This document shows positions 47,834-56,603 of a stretch of DNA of 64,000 nt, one piece after another; position 1 is the first letter of the stretch, and every line of letters starts with the position of its first letter. The DNA comes from Candidatus Sphingomonas phytovorans (GTDB lineage Bacteria; Pseudomonadota; Alphaproteobacteria; Sphingomonadales; Sphingomonadaceae). Under the pieces are notes generated by a model. That model did no database searches. It saw nothing but the letters and a program-made list of their open reading frames with translations, and had not been told where the DNA came from. The DNA is taken from positions 622,501 through 686,500 of the forward strand of contig CP119314.1 in assembly GCA_029202385.1 (NCBI GenBank), in the 5' to 3' direction. Position numbers and translations under genes: made by a program.

Positions 47834-49621
47834 CTATTCAGCCACGTCCAGTCCGATCTTCCTGGCTTTCTCCGGCAGGTTCTTCTGGAGCGCGATAGCG
47901 GCGTCGATATCCGCCTTCGCCTGTGCCGCCAGTCCCTTCCTGCGTTCGACAAGGCCGCGCCCGTAGAGCGACCAGGCCATTTTCGGCTGAAGCGCCAGAG
48001 CTTCGTTGTAGTCCGCCAGTGCCTTGTCGAGATCGCCGCTGCGTAGCCTCGCCAGGCCGCGACTGTCGAGAAACGCCGCGGTGTGCGGCCGGAGCCTGAG
48101 GGCGCGATCGCAATCCCCGATCGCCTTGTCGAGGTCCTTGCCGGAGAGTGCCCGTGCCCAGCAGCGGCCATTGAGCGCCATCGGCATGCGATTGTCGGCG
48201 GGATGGGCTGCGATCCAGCGGTCATATTGGGACACGGAGGTGCCGGGATCGTCGAGCGATTCATAATAGGCGCCCAGTGACAGGCGTAAATCGGAGGATT
48301 CCGAGAGCATGCGATCGGCCGCCTCCAGATCCGCGCGGGCGCCTGCCCGGTCGTCGGCGCGGAAACGGACCGATGCACGCATCAACTGTGCTTCCGGATA
48401 GTCGGGCTTGAGGGTCAGCGCGCGATCGAGGTCGATCCTTGCCTCGCCTGGCTTCTCGGTTCGGACGAGGACAAGCGCACGCTGATAACGATAGTCCGCA
48501 TTGTCCGGGGCGAGATCGACGGCGCGTGTCAGATCGGCGAGGGCGCTCTTGAAATCGCTGCGTGCCGCGCGTGCGTTGCCGCGAAGGCTGAAGTCTTCCG
48601 CGGTGACAGGGCCGGTGGCGGGGACGCCGCCCGCAGCGGGGGCAGGCGCGCTTTTCGCTTCAGTCGCCGCCATCGCTTCGGCCTTTCTGACGCTCAGGTC
48701 GAAGACAGGGCCGCCATTGTAGGTGAAGAACATCCGCCGCTGCGCGTTCGATACATAGACGCGGTGCGAAAGGAAGAAGTCGGCGCCGATCAGCATGTCG
48801 AAGCCACTTTCGTTGATATCGGCGAAGCGGAGGCGGATCTTGCGGATTTCCTCATTGCCGATCTTCAGGCCCTGGAATGGCCCGATCCAGCTTGGATAGG
48901 TGCGCCGCCCGAGGCCGCCGGTGGAACCGGCAGGCTCCACGCCGGGCATGTCGGGCTTGATACCCGCGCGGGCCGCGGCCCCCCTGGTCAGCATCGAGGT
49001 GGGGGCGCCCGTGTCGAACACGGCGCGCAGCTTCACCCCGTTCAGGATTACCGTGGCTGCCGTGTGCGACAGGATGGAGGTGGGCGCTTCGATCTCGAGT
49101 TCCGAAACGGCGAGCGCCTTCTCCTTTGCCCAATAGGCAAGATTCACGTTGTTGCAGTTCTTTGCCCGCATCAGGCGGATGGCACCGCCGGCAAGATCAT
49201 ATTCCACGTCGCCGATGCCGAGGACGTTCTGGCCGAGCAGCCCGGTGCCGCCGATCTCGCTGCCCCCGACCATGAATTCGATATTGTGCAGGGTGACTGG
49301 CCCCAGGCCGAAATCCTTGACCCGCGCGACCGATATGCGCGTCTCCCCGCCGATGCCGACAATGTGCATGTTCCCGGGCGCATCGCTCAGCTTCAATCCA
49401 AGCTCGGCGGCCGAACCGGGTGAGATGGCGCTGTAGAAGGCGCCGCTGTCGACGATGAATTTCACCTCGCGGCCGTTGATCCTGGCAGGCACCATCGGAC
49501 GGAGACCGGACATGGTGACCGGCAGGGCGAGCATCTGGCCGACGGAGCATTTGGTTTCGGCCGAGGCGGGCAGGGTTGTAGCGCCGGCGACAAGCGTGGC
49601 GAGAATGGCCAGGGTCCGCAT
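47834..49621 (-). CDS. Exported retropepsin-like aspartic protease with TPR repeats
   Basis: A 595-residue exported protein. A signal peptide (MRTLAILATLVAGATTLPASAE) is followed by two retropepsin-type domains: VDSG at 57-60 (FIVDSGAFYSAISPG) and FDTG at 202-205 (RAVFDTGAPTSMLTRG), with LLGQNVLG and LIGADFFLS as the partner loops. From about residue 345 come TPR repeats (NADYRYQRALVLVRTEKPGEARIDLDRALTLKPDYPEAQ and later units). Single-chain tandem domains could form one active site. ATG 49621 is chosen at the signal peptide. Confidence 0.88.
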   Translation of the reverse strand: MRTLAILATLVAGATTLPASAETKCSVGQMLALPVTMSGLRPMVPARINGREVKFIVDSGAFYSAISPGSAAELGLKLSDAPGNMHIVGIGGETRISVARVKDFGLGPVTLHNIEFMVGGSEIGGTGLLGQNVLGIGDVEYDLAGGAIRLMRAKNCNNVNLAYWAKEKALAVSELEIEAPTSILSHTAATVILNGVKLRAVFDTGAPTSMLTRGAAARAGIKPDMPGVEPAGSTGGLGRRTYPSWIGPFQGLKIGNEEIRKIRLRFADINESGFDMLIGADFFLSHRVYVSNAQRRMFFTYNGGPVFDLSVRKAEAMAATEAKSAPAPAAGGVPATGPVTAEDFSLRGNARAARSDFKSALADLTRAVDLAPDNADYRYQRALVLVRTEKPGEARIDLDRALTLKPDYPEAQLMRASVRFRADDRAGARADLEAADRMLSESSDLRLSLGAYYESLDDPGTSVSQYDRWIAAHPADNRMPMALNGRCWARALSGKDLDKAIGDCDRALRLRPHTAAFLDSRGLARLRSGDLDKALADYNEALALQPKMAWSLYGRGLVERRKGLAAQAKADIDAAIALQKNLPEKARKIGLDVAE

Positions 49622-49781
49622 CCAGGGTCCTCTTCTTTTTCTTTGCCGCGTGTCGCGCCGGCATTGGTCGCGCGGACCCGGGGCGCGGTCAAGCTTGTGT
49701 CGACGAGGTCGTTCAAGCAGGTTTGCCGCTCCGGCGGGTCGCATGGGGTGATGGGATGGTGCGGCCGTGATAAACCGTGCC

Positions 49782-50288
49782 ATGATCAAAGCCATTGAAG
49801 TGCCTGCGCCGTCCGACAGTATGCTGGCGGTACGCTACGCCGGCGCTGATCTGCTGGATGCCTATGCCATCGCGCTGCCGGTGGCGGCCACGGGAGATAT
49901 CGAGCAGCTGACGCGAGCGGTGCTGGCGCGGCCGGCGGGCTGGACACGGGCCTTGATGCGCATCCGCGATGGGCTGATGGCGCCGCTGGGAGTGAAGACG
50001 TCAGCGGCGATCGCGCGTAACGCGAGGGGAGAATCGATCGACTTCTTCCCTGTCGTTGAACGATCGGCACGCGAACTGGTTGTGGGCGAGAATGACCGGC
50101 ACCTCGATTTCAGGACCTCGATCCTGCTTCGCGATACGGCTACCGGCGAAGGGCGTGAGCTTGTCGCGATCACGGTGGTGCATTGCCACAACCTGCTGGG
50201 GCGGGCCTATCTTACCGTGATCGCGCCGTTCCACCGGGTGATCGTCAAGTCGTATCTCGACCGCGCGGCGGCACGGGGATGGCGATGA
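49782..50288 (+). CDS. DUF2867 protein
   Basis: A 168-residue soluble protein. The order IKAIEVPAPSDSMLAVRYAGADLLDAYAI, LARPAGWTRALMRIRDGLMAPLGVKT, FFPVVERSARELVVGENDRHLDFRTSILL and AFHRVIVKSYLDRAA-like ending (APFHRVIVKSYLDRA) fits DUF2867, a START-like or SRPBCC-like family of unknown function. ATG 49782 lacks a clear ribosome site; GTG 49767 is an alternative. It is divergent from the retropepsin-TPR gene. Confidence 0.8.
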   Translation: MIKAIEVPAPSDSMLAVRYAGADLLDAYAIALPVAATGDIEQLTRAVLARPAGWTRALMRIRDGLMAPLGVKTSAAIARNARGESIDFFPVVERSARELVVGENDRHLDFRTSILLRDTATGEGRELVAITVVHCHNLLGRAYLTVIAPFHRVIVKSYLDRAAARGWR

Positions 50289-50307
50289 ACCGGGGTGCCT
50301 TGCCGGT

Positions 50308-50463
50308 TCAGGCCGGAACGGCCTTGCCTCGGGTCGCCACCAGGTTCTTCAGGACGGCGATGCGTTGCCGTTCCTGGCTTGAGTCCCGCGAGGGATGCGC
50401 CTGAATCTGGTCGAGAAGGGCGCGAAGCTCCTTCTCCCATTGTTCGCCGTTGATAGTGGACAT
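50308..50463 (-). CDS. 51-residue hypothetical protein
   Basis: A short ORF, MSTINGEQWEKELRALLDQI..., ending ATRGKAVPA, charged and helical. GGAGG lies just upstream of the ATG (4-nt gap), so expression is plausible. It converges with the DUF2867 gene and sits next to an intergenic repeat. I do not recognise it. Confidence 0.5.
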   Translation of the reverse strand: MSTINGEQWEKELRALLDQIQAHPSRDSSQERQRIAVLKNLVATRGKAVPA

Positions 50464-50812
50464 GATGCCTCCATGCTTCACGCTGTGCCCGTCGAAACGA
50501 CGATGGGATGCGCAGGGTTCCGTTCCCAACATATAGGGCGCCGGGCGTCGAATCCGAACCCCCGTTCTCGTCGAATAGCCGTCGAGCCCGTCGAGGTGGC
50601 ATATCGAGCTTCGCCTGCCCGGCACGAATGGGAACAGGGGCGACGCCGATTCTCGGAACGATACTCTGGTCCAGGGAAGGGATCGTTTGACGGCGCTATT
50701 CCGAAGGCCCTTTCTGGCCGCGGCACCGTCGGATCGTTTCGGTCTGGCTGCGCAACTTTCCGGGCGGTCCGTCAGTTCTACCTGAATCGCCATGTCCATG
50801 CGGAGTATATCG
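50464..50812. repeat. 350-bp gap with a diverged intergenic repeat
   Basis: 50475-50690 resembles the repeats described above; the diverged core is at 50590-50617 (GTCGAGGTGGCATATCGAG...). No gene is credible. The right end would hold the promoter of the glycine-zipper gene (GGAG ribosome site at about 50801). Confidence 0.55.
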
Positions 50813-51124
50813 ATGCGCAACGCAATCCTCGCTATCAGCGCTTTCTCGCTGGCCGTCCCTGCGACACTGATGATTCCGGCGGGTGCCGCCGAAGCGCGCA
50901 CGCGGCATCACTACACGCACGGTACCTACAGCCATCATAGCCGCCATGGCTGCCGCTATTCGAAGGGCACCACCGGTCTCGTAGCCGGGGGGGTCGGCGG
51001 AGCGCTGGTCGGGCGGTCGATCCTCGGTCACGGGTTGCTCGGTACGGTGGCCGGTGGCGTTGGCGGCGCCTTTGCCGGGCGAGCGATCGACCGGTCGATG
51101 ACCGCGCATCGCCGTTGCCGCTAA
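50813..51124 (+). CDS. Glycine-zipper 2TM exported protein
   Basis: A 103-residue exported protein. A signal peptide (MRNAILAISAFSLAVPATLMIPAGAAEA) is followed by a His/Tyr/Arg-rich segment, then two glycine-zipper helices (GTTGLVAGGVGGALVGRSILG and GLLGTVAGGVGGAFAGRAID) as in the glycine-zipper 2TM/RcnB-Rick_17kDa-type proteins. It is likely in the cell envelope. ATG 50813 has GGAG 7 nt upstream; ATGs at 50792 and 50798 lack that. Confidence 0.8.
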   Translation: MRNAILAISAFSLAVPATLMIPAGAAEARTRHHYTHGTYSHHSRHGCRYSKGTTGLVAGGVGGALVGRSILGHGLLGTVAGGVGGAFAGRAIDRSMTAHRRCR

Positions 51125-51165
51125 GGGCAGGCTGAAACCGCGGGGAGAGGCTCCCCGCGGGATGG

Positions 51166-51672
51166 TTACGCGTCGGCGCGGTGGGGCAGCTTCCAGCCCG
51201 GCCGCACGAAGTGGCAGGTATAGCCGTTCGGGATCCGCTCCAGATAATCCTGGTGTTCGGGCTCGGCTTCCCAGAAATCACCTGCGGGAGTCACTTCGGT
51301 GACGACCTTGCCTGGCCAAAGGCCGGACGCATCGACATCGGCGATGGTATCCTCGGCAACGGCCTTCTGCGTCTCGCTCGTGTAGAAGGTAGCTGAGCGA
51401 TAGCTTGCGCCGACATCGTTGCCCTGGCGGTTCCGCGTCGTCGGATCGTGGATCTGGAAGAAGAATTCGAGCAGGGCGCGGAAGCTGGTGACGTCGGGAT
51501 CGAAGACGATCTCGATCGCCTCGGCATGATTGCCATGATTGCGATAGGTCGCGTTGGGCACCTCGCCGCCTGAATAGCCCACGCGGGTCGAGATCACGCC
51601 GGGCTGGCGACGGACCAGATCCTGCACACCCCAGAAACAGCCGCCGGCCAGGATCGCGGTTTCCTGGCTCAT
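51166..51672 (-). CDS. msrA: Peptide methionine sulfoxide reductase MsrA
   Basis: Reduces the S-form of methionine sulfoxide in oxidised proteins. The 168-residue chain has the catalytic GGCFWG (C12), then [27 protein letters not shown] and [23 protein letters not shown]. No C-terminal resolving Cys pair is visible, so thiol recycling may differ. Its ATG overlaps the msrB stop by 4 bp (ATGA). MsrA and MsrB together repair both stereoisomers. Confidence 0.97.
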   Translation of the reverse strand: MSQETAILAGGCFWGVQDLVRRQPGVISTRVGYSGGEVPNATYRNHGNHAEAIEIVFDPDVTSFRALLEFFFQIHDPTTRNRQGNDVGASYRSATFYTSETQKAVAEDTIADVDASGLWPGKVVTEVTPAGDFWEAEPEHQDYLERIPNGYTCHFVRPGWKLPHRADA

Positions 51673-52118
51673 GCGACCTCCTCCACCTGGCCCAGATAGG
51701 CGCCATAGCCCTGGGTCGCCATGTCGTTGCGATGGACGAAGCGTAGCGAGGCAGAGTTGATGCAGTAGCGCAAGCCCCCGCGATCGCGCGGTCCGTCATC
51801 GAACACATGGCCGAGATGGCTGTCGCCATTGGCTGAGCGTACCTCGGTACGAACCATGCCAAGGCTCGCATCGCGCAGTTCGTTCACATTGGCGGGTTCG
51901 ATCGGCTTGGTGAAGCTGGGCCAGCCGCAGCCCGATTCATATTTGTCGGACGATGCGAACAGCGGTTCGCCGGAGACGATATCGACATAGATACCCGGCT
52001 CCTTGTTGTTCAGGTATTTGCCCGTGCCGGGGCGCTCGGTCCCGCTCTGCTGCGTGACGTAGAATTCCTCCGGCGACAGGGCGGCGACAGCGTCGGCCGT
52101 CTTGCGATACTCGGTCAT
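51669..52118 (-). CDS. msrB: Peptide methionine-(R)-S-oxide reductase MsrB
   Basis: Reduces the R-form of methionine sulfoxide. The 149-residue protein has [26 protein letters not shown] and the catalytic Cys C119 in [12 protein letters not shown]64 is the likely resolving Cys. The paired CxxC zinc motifs of some MsrB proteins are absent. ATG 52118 has GAGGAG at good spacing; the frame extends to 52169. It is the first gene of the msrB-msrA unit. Confidence 0.96.
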   Translation of the reverse strand: MTEYRKTADAVAALSPEEFYVTQQSGTERPGTGKYLNNKEPGIYVDIVSGEPLFASSDKYESGCGWPSFTKPIEPANVNELRDASLGMVRTEVRSANGDSHLGHVFDDGPRDRGGLRYCINSASLRFVHRNDMATQGYGAYLGQVEEVA

Positions 52119-52231
52119 GCGTATCTCCTCTTCGCGGGGAATATGGGATCGCGGCGCGGATTCTTCCACCAGGGAAGTTGTGCCCGGCCGACGACCCTCT
52201 CAAACGGGAAACGAGGAGGGCTCTGACGGCA

Positions 52232-52591
52232 TCACACCGGCTCGTGGCAGACGAATTCGACGAGGCGATCGTCCGGATCGCGGAGATAGCCCGCATAATA
52301 ATTCGGGTGGATATGCGGGGCGAGGGCAGGGGCGCGGTCGAGCCGGTGGCCGGCGTCGCGGCCAAGCGCGTAGATCCGGTCGACCGTGGCGCGATCCGGG
52401 GCGCGGAAGGCGAAGTGAACATTGGCCGAGGGTTCGCCCTCGACCAGGAAGACATCGAGCGACACGCCGTCGCCGAAGCCCTTGGCCGGTCCGTCGACCT
52501 TTTGCGCATAGCCGAGCGGGGCGAGCAGGTCAGCATAGAAGCAGATGCTGGCGGCGAGATCGCGGGTTTTGAGTTCGAGATGGTCGATCAT
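52232..52591 (-). CDS. VOC-family (glyoxalase/bleomycin-resistance fold) protein
   Basis: A 119-residue vicinal-oxygen-chelate protein: MIDHLELKTRDLAASICFYADLLAPLGY, a central VHFAFRAPDRATVDRIYALGRDAGH, and a C-terminal YYAGYLRDPDDRLVEFVCHEP. H4 and E of LVEFVCH are candidate metal ligands. The activity is unknown; the family includes glyoxalases, dioxygenases and drug-binding proteins. It follows the PLP-enzyme gene by 26 bp on the same strand. Confidence 0.88.
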   Translation of the reverse strand: MIDHLELKTRDLAASICFYADLLAPLGYAQKVDGPAKGFGDGVSLDVFLVEGEPSANVHFAFRAPDRATVDRIYALGRDAGHRLDRAPALAPHIHPNYYAGYLRDPDDRLVEFVCHEPV

Positions 52592-52617
52592 GATGGTCTT
52601 TACCTTCTGAGCGGGGC

Positions 52618-53559
52618 TCAAGAGCGGGAAGGGGAGGCTGGCCCGTCGACATTGCCGCCGCAGAGCGGGACGACGACCTTCTGCCCTTGCCAGCGATCGG
52701 GCTGGGCGATCAGGGCGGCAAGGCCGGCCGCACCGGCCGGTTCGACGGTGAGATCGAGATGTTCGTCGATCAGCGCCATGGCGGCGCGGATGGCATCGTC
52801 GTCGACCAGCACGACGTCATCGACGACGGGGCGGATGCAGGAGACGGCATAGGGGATCGGCACGCGCACCGCGATTCCGTCCGCGATCGTATCGACCGGG
52901 GACCTGTCCTCCTGCTGGTTCAGCACCGCCTGCGCCATCGCCGGCGCCCCGGCTGCCGCCACGGCGACGACCCTGACTCCGGGGGCGGCACTGGCCAGCC
53001 AGGCACCGACCCCCGACACCAGTGCCCCGTTGCCGAGCGGCAGCAGGATATGGTCGAACGAGTCGGCATCGCGCGACAGTTCGACCCCGATCGTGCCGGC
53101 GCCCTCGGCGATGGCGGCCTCGGCGCCGTCTTCCACATAGATCTGGCACAGGCGCCGCGCATGGGCGGCCGCGAGTTCCTTCGCGGCGTCGAAATCATGC
53201 CCGGCGAGCCGGACGTCGGCGCCGAGCGCGTTCATCGCCGCAACCTTGCAGGCGGCTGCGTTGACGGCGGCGAAGATGGTGACCGGAATGCCGCATCGCC
53301 GCGCCGCCCAGGCGAGGCCCTGGCCGAAATTGCCGGCAGATCCGCACACCAGATGCTCATTATGGTCGAGCCCCGCGACAAGGGCGCAGGCGCCGCGCCC
53401 CTTGAAGGAGCGGATCGGGTTGGCGGTCTCGTCCTTGAACTGGACCTCCGCGCCGACCGCGCGGTCGAGCGCGGGGGACCGGCGCATCGGGGTGTCGCGG
53501 AAGACCGGGTCGATCGTATCGAGCGCGGCGGCGATTCGGGCGGGGGTTGGGTATCGCAT
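52618..53559 (-). CDS. PLP-dependent threonine/serine dehydratase-like enzyme
   Basis: A 313-residue fold-type II PLP enzyme. K53 in IRSFKGRG is the Schiff-base lysine, GSAGNFGQGLA binds the carboxylate, PLGNGALVSG the phosphate, and CGGN lies at the end. The lack of an ACT domain makes it shorter than biosynthetic IlvA, as in catabolic serine/threonine dehydratases or racemases. The divergent Lrp-type gene is a likely regulator, and the VOC gene follows. Confidence 0.88.
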   Translation of the reverse strand: MRYPTPARIAAALDTIDPVFRDTPMRRSPALDRAVGAEVQFKDETANPIRSFKGRGACALVAGLDHNEHLVCGSAGNFGQGLAWAARRCGIPVTIFAAVNAAACKVAAMNALGADVRLAGHDFDAAKELAAAHARRLCQIYVEDGAEAAIAEGAGTIGVELSRDADSFDHILLPLGNGALVSGVGAWLASAAPGVRVVAVAAAGAPAMAQAVLNQQEDRSPVDTIADGIAVRVPIPYAVSCIRPVVDDVVLVDDDAIRAAMALIDEHLDLTVEPAGAAGLAALIAQPDRWQGQKVVVPLCGGNVDGPASPSRS

Positions 53560-53586
53560 GGCAGGTAGGATATCGGGCGGCGACGC

Positions 53587-53631
53587 GGAAATTCGGCGAA
53601 GATGCCGCCTGAAATGCCGGAAATCGGCGAA
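53587..53631. promoter_or_regulatory. Repeated GGAAAT(T)CGGCGAA sites between the PLP and Lrp genes
   Basis: GGAAATTCGGCGAA (53587-53600) and GGAAATCGGCGAA (53619-53631) start 32 bp apart, about three helical turns, within the 94-bp divergent promoter. Lrp-type regulators bind such spaced arrays. Two sites only, so moderate support. Confidence 0.5.
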
Positions 53632-53653
53632 CGATCGCTATAGATGACGGATC

Positions 53654-54157
53654 ATGCCGAACACCGATCTCGACCGATTCGACCGCAAGCTGCTTCAGAT
53701 CGTACAGCGCGAAGGCGACCTCACCGCTGACGTGCTGGCCGACCGGGTCGGCCTGTCGGCGTCGGCCGTGCTTCGGCGGCTGAAGCGGCTGCGCCAGGAC
53801 GGTGTGATCCTGGCCAATGTCATGCTGGTCGATCCGGCGAAGCTGGGCAAGCCGAGCTTCTTCATCGTCGCGCTTGAGATCGAGCGCGAGCGGCCGGAAC
53901 TGGTGGGGCGATTGCGGCAATGGATGGCGGCGGAAGATTGCATCCAGGAGATATTCTTCGTCACCGGCACGGCGGATTTCATCCTGGTCGTCGCTTCGCC
54001 CGATATCGAGGCCTATGACGCGCTGATGAGCCGGCTGGTCGCGGAGAACCCCAATGTGCGCCGCTTCACCACCAATGTCGCGCTCGGCGTCGGCAAGCGC
54101 AGCCTCGCGATTCCGGTCAATATGGACGATGAGCCGCGCGCCCGGCACGATCCTTGA
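53654..54157 (+). CDS. Lrp/AsnC-family transcriptional regulator
   Basis: A 167-residue regulator: LDRFDRKLLQIVQREGDLTADVLADRVGLSASAVLRRLKRLRQDGVI (winged helix-turn-helix of Lrp type) and a RAM/AsnC C-terminal domain (FFIVALEIERERPELVGRLRQWMAAEDCIQEIFFVTGTADFILVV). It would bind an amino acid and control the divergent PLP-enzyme gene. The spaced repeat in the shared promoter supports this. Confidence 0.95.
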   Translation: MPNTDLDRFDRKLLQIVQREGDLTADVLADRVGLSASAVLRRLKRLRQDGVILANVMLVDPAKLGKPSFFIVALEIERERPELVGRLRQWMAAEDCIQEIFFVTGTADFILVVASPDIEAYDALMSRLVAENPNVRRFTTNVALGVGKRSLAIPVNMDDEPRARHDP

Positions 54158-54189
54158 TCGCGAGCGGCCGCCCATGCTGAAGGACCCTC

Positions 54190-54828
54190 ATGAGCACCCT
54201 GTCCGTTGATCCGATGATGCTGCACGCCTGGCTGGCGGCGCGTTCCATTGCGCGGGGCCTGCCGGCGCCGGTGCCCGAGCATGGCGGGTTCCGCGTCGAC
54301 ACCGACGCCGCCGAGGAGATCAGGCGGTGGGTGTTTCCGCAGGTCGGGGCCGGTCTCGTCGAACTCGGCAGAACGATAGATGAGCCCCTGTACCTGCTGA
54401 AATTATGCGGGCCCGGCGAGGCCTTGCTGGCTTCGCTGCCGCACGGCTGGCAACTCCATCCCCCGACCTATTTCATGACGGCCACGGCGGGATGGCCCGA
54501 ACGGCCCTTGCCCGCGGGCTATACCGCACAGGTCTCCCGTCGCGATGCGGTGATCGAAATCCGGGTTATATCAGCCGGTGGCGATCTGGCGGCGAGCGGC
54601 TACGCAGCGGAGACGCCCCAGGCGTTCATCTACGATCGTATCATCACCGCGCCGGATCATCGCCGGAAAGGCCTGGGCCATGTCGTGATGGCAGCTCTTT
54701 CCCGCGCGCGGCAAAACCCGGATGCACCCCAGTTGCTCGTTGCCACCGAGGAGGGCCGGGCGCTCTATTCCACCCTCGGGTGGCAAACGCTTTCGCCCTA
54801 TTCCACCGCCTCGATCATGGCCGGCTGA
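54190..54828 (+). CDS. GNAT-type acetyltransferase
   Basis: A 212-residue protein with a C-terminal GNAT domain: AFIYDRIITAPDHRRKGLGHVVMAALSRAR carries the acetyl-CoA pyrophosphate-binding motif A (RRKGLG), followed by LLVATEEGRALYSTLGWQTLSPY. The N-terminal half (DPMMLHAWLAARSIARGLPAP) is a separate helical region, so this is a two-part acetyltransferase with unknown acceptor. It follows the Lrp gene by 32 bp on the same strand and converges with the APH-like gene. Confidence 0.85.
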   Translation: MSTLSVDPMMLHAWLAARSIARGLPAPVPEHGGFRVDTDAAEEIRRWVFPQVGAGLVELGRTIDEPLYLLKLCGPGEALLASLPHGWQLHPPTYFMTATAGWPERPLPAGYTAQVSRRDAVIEIRVISAGGDLAASGYAAETPQAFIYDRIITAPDHRRKGLGHVVMAALSRARQNPDAPQLLVATEEGRALYSTLGWQTLSPYSTASIMAG

Positions 54829-54855
54829 TCCGGCTTTCCGGCGCCCGCTCAGATG

Positions 54856-55671
54856 TCAGAAGAACTCGTCGAGCATGAGGTGGAAGCTGATCTTCCGCTC
54901 GTCGGGCTGGTCGATTCCATAGGTCGCGAAGAACCGCTCCTGCAACGGTCGCCCGAATTCGGCGAGGCCGTGCCAGACGATCGCGAGATCCTGATAGCGA
55001 TCGGCGATTCCGGCGCGTCCGGCATCGATGCATCCGGCATCGCCATTGTCGGCGATGAGGATATTGTCGAGCGAGATGTCGCCATGAGTCACGACCGGAT
55101 CGGGCGCGAAGGGCAGCAGGGCGCTCATCTCGTCCCATACCTGCTCGGCGGTCCAGCCTTCGCGCTCCTCGTCGAAGTCGTCGACATCGATGAGCCCGGC
55201 GTCCAGCCGCCAGCGCGCCTCGCCGAGCCGGAAGCGATGGTCGCTGTTGAACGGGCAGCTTTCCACCGGGATGGCATGCAGCCGGCGCAGGAAATGCGCG
55301 ATCGAATCGACGATGGCGACCTGGTCGTCGGGCCGGCTTTCGAGCAGCTCATAGGCTGTCTGGCCGGGCAGGGCAGTCATCAGCAGCCACGCCTCCTCGG
55401 GCGTGGTGATAAAGCAGCGGATGGCGGGCACCGCGATATGCGAGGCGAGCCAGCGCAGGCGCGCCATCTCGTCAGTCACGTCCGCGATGGTGAGGTCGTG
55501 CGCGTGCTTGAGGTAGAGATCGGGGCCGTCCCCGGGCGCCTGCAGGCGATAGACGGCATCCCCTGACTCGCCGACAATGTTCCGGGACCAGCGATGGCCC
55601 TGCACCAGCGGCGCAAGAGTGGCGGGGAGGGCGATCGGCTGAATGGCGGTCTCGCGCGGGGCGGTTGTCAT
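54856..55671 (-). CDS. Aminoglycoside 3'-phosphotransferase-like kinase
   Basis: A 271-residue APH(3')-family kinase. All active-site residues are present: ATP-lysine K55 (LYLKHAH), E68 (TDEMARLRWL), catalytic D198 and N203 (VTHGDISLDNILI), Mg-binding D216 (CIDAGRAGIADRYQDLAIV) and the C-terminal ...LMLDEFF whose end carboxylate contacts the drug in APH(3') enzymes. Resistance to kanamycin/neomycin is therefore plausible but untested; substrates of chromosomal homologues vary. ATG 55671 is chosen; the frame continues to 56022 without sense. Confidence 0.88.
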   Translation of the reverse strand: MTTAPRETAIQPIALPATLAPLVQGHRWSRNIVGESGDAVYRLQAPGDGPDLYLKHAHDLTIADVTDEMARLRWLASHIAVPAIRCFITTPEEAWLLMTALPGQTAYELLESRPDDQVAIVDSIAHFLRRLHAIPVESCPFNSDHRFRLGEARWRLDAGLIDVDDFDEEREGWTAEQVWDEMSALLPFAPDPVVTHGDISLDNILIADNGDAGCIDAGRAGIADRYQDLAIVWHGLAEFGRPLQERFFATYGIDQPDERKISFHLMLDEFF

Positions 55672-55836
55672 GGGGCCTGGCTCTCGAATCACTGGGTCGA
55701 TGTCGGTCCCGGTAAAATCGCCGCCGGTACAGGGCAAGGGGCGGTCACGATCCGGGGAGAAGATTGCGGGAGTTCCATTCGCTTTTCGGCAAGGATTACG
55801 GGCTAGGGTCTCCCGGCGTACTGGAGGCTGCTGTCC

Positions 55837-56109
55837 TTGATCGAGATCGAAGTCCAGAACGAGACGCACCAGACTCAGGTCGGGCTGCGCTTCGCTGCCG
55901 TCCCGCGGATCGGCGAGGGCCTGCGGCTGCGCCAGCCGGACGGCTTCTGGGCCTCCTATGATGTGATAGACGTGTGGTACCAGAAGGCCGAGTTCGGCGA
56001 GATCTGGGTGCCCTATATCCATGTCCGGATGACCGAGGCCGACCAGGCGGCGGTCGCCGCGACGAGCCAGGTCCTCAGCCAGCGGGAGCCGCAGCCATTC
56101 ACGGTCTGA
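55837..56109 (+). CDS. Small hypothetical protein upstream of a response regulator
   Basis: A 90-residue protein of beta-rich character (IEIEVQNETHQTQVGLRFAAVPRIGEGLRLRQPDGFWASYDVIDVWYQKAEF). The start is TTG 55837 with GGAGG 9 nt upstream; no ATG fits. A PilZ-like c-di-GMP fold was considered, but the RxxxR and D/NxSxxG motifs are absent, so I leave it unnamed. It is directly upstream of the CheY-like gene and may share its function. Confidence 0.6.
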   Translation: MIEIEVQNETHQTQVGLRFAAVPRIGEGLRLRQPDGFWASYDVIDVWYQKAEFGEIWVPYIHVRMTEADQAAVAATSQVLSQREPQPFTV

Positions 56110-56183
56110 TCAAGCGCCTGCGTGGCCCGGGGGCGATCGGCCGGTCCGCGCCGCTCCCCGATGAAGCCCCGCCGCCCGTGGCG

Positions 56184-56579
56184 ATGGTGCCCGAGCCAGT
56201 GGCGCCGCCGCGCCCGCGGCGCTGCCTGCTGGTCGAGGATTCGCGGGTGATCCGCAAGGTCGCCCACCGCATCATCTCCGGCCTCGGCTACCAGGTGATC
56301 GAGGCCGAGAATGGCGAGGAGGCGCTTGCCCGCTGCAAGGCGGAGATGCCCGACCTGATCCTGCTCGACTGGGAAATGCCGGTGATGAGCGGTGTCGAGT
56401 TCGTCACCGCGCTCCGCCGGATCGAGGGCGGGGCGACCCCGAAAGTGGTGTTCTGCACCTCCAAGTCGGAGACCACCGACATCTACCGGGGCATCGGCGC
56501 CGGCGCCGACGAATATGTCACCAAGCCGTTCGACCAGCAGACGCTGCTGGCCAAGCTTCAGCGGATCGGGGCGGCATAG
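56184..56579 (+). CDS. Single-domain CheY-like response regulator
   Basis: A CheY-type receiver: acidic pair in RRCLLVEDSRVIRK, phospho-acceptor Asp in LILLDWEMPVMSGVEF, conserved Thr/Ser in VVFCTSKSE and the Lys of YVTKPF. No output domain follows, so it would signal by protein contact. The start is uncertain: ATG 56184 (MVPEPVAPPRPRRC) is given, but GTG 56178 or a CTG at 56106 overlapping the upstream stop are possible and would add a Pro-rich N-terminus. No histidine kinase is adjacent. Confidence 0.85.
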   Translation: MVPEPVAPPRPRRCLLVEDSRVIRKVAHRIISGLGYQVIEAENGEEALARCKAEMPDLILLDWEMPVMSGVEFVTALRRIEGGATPKVVFCTSKSETTDIYRGIGAGADEYVTKPFDQQTLLAKLQRIGAA

Positions 56580-56603
56580 GGGCTGGCTCTGCCCAACCAT
56601 CTA

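Noticed and set aside
55837..56109. PilZ domain call for the small gene before the response regulator
   Set aside because: The c-di-GMP-binding RxxxR and (D/N)xSxxG motifs are not present.
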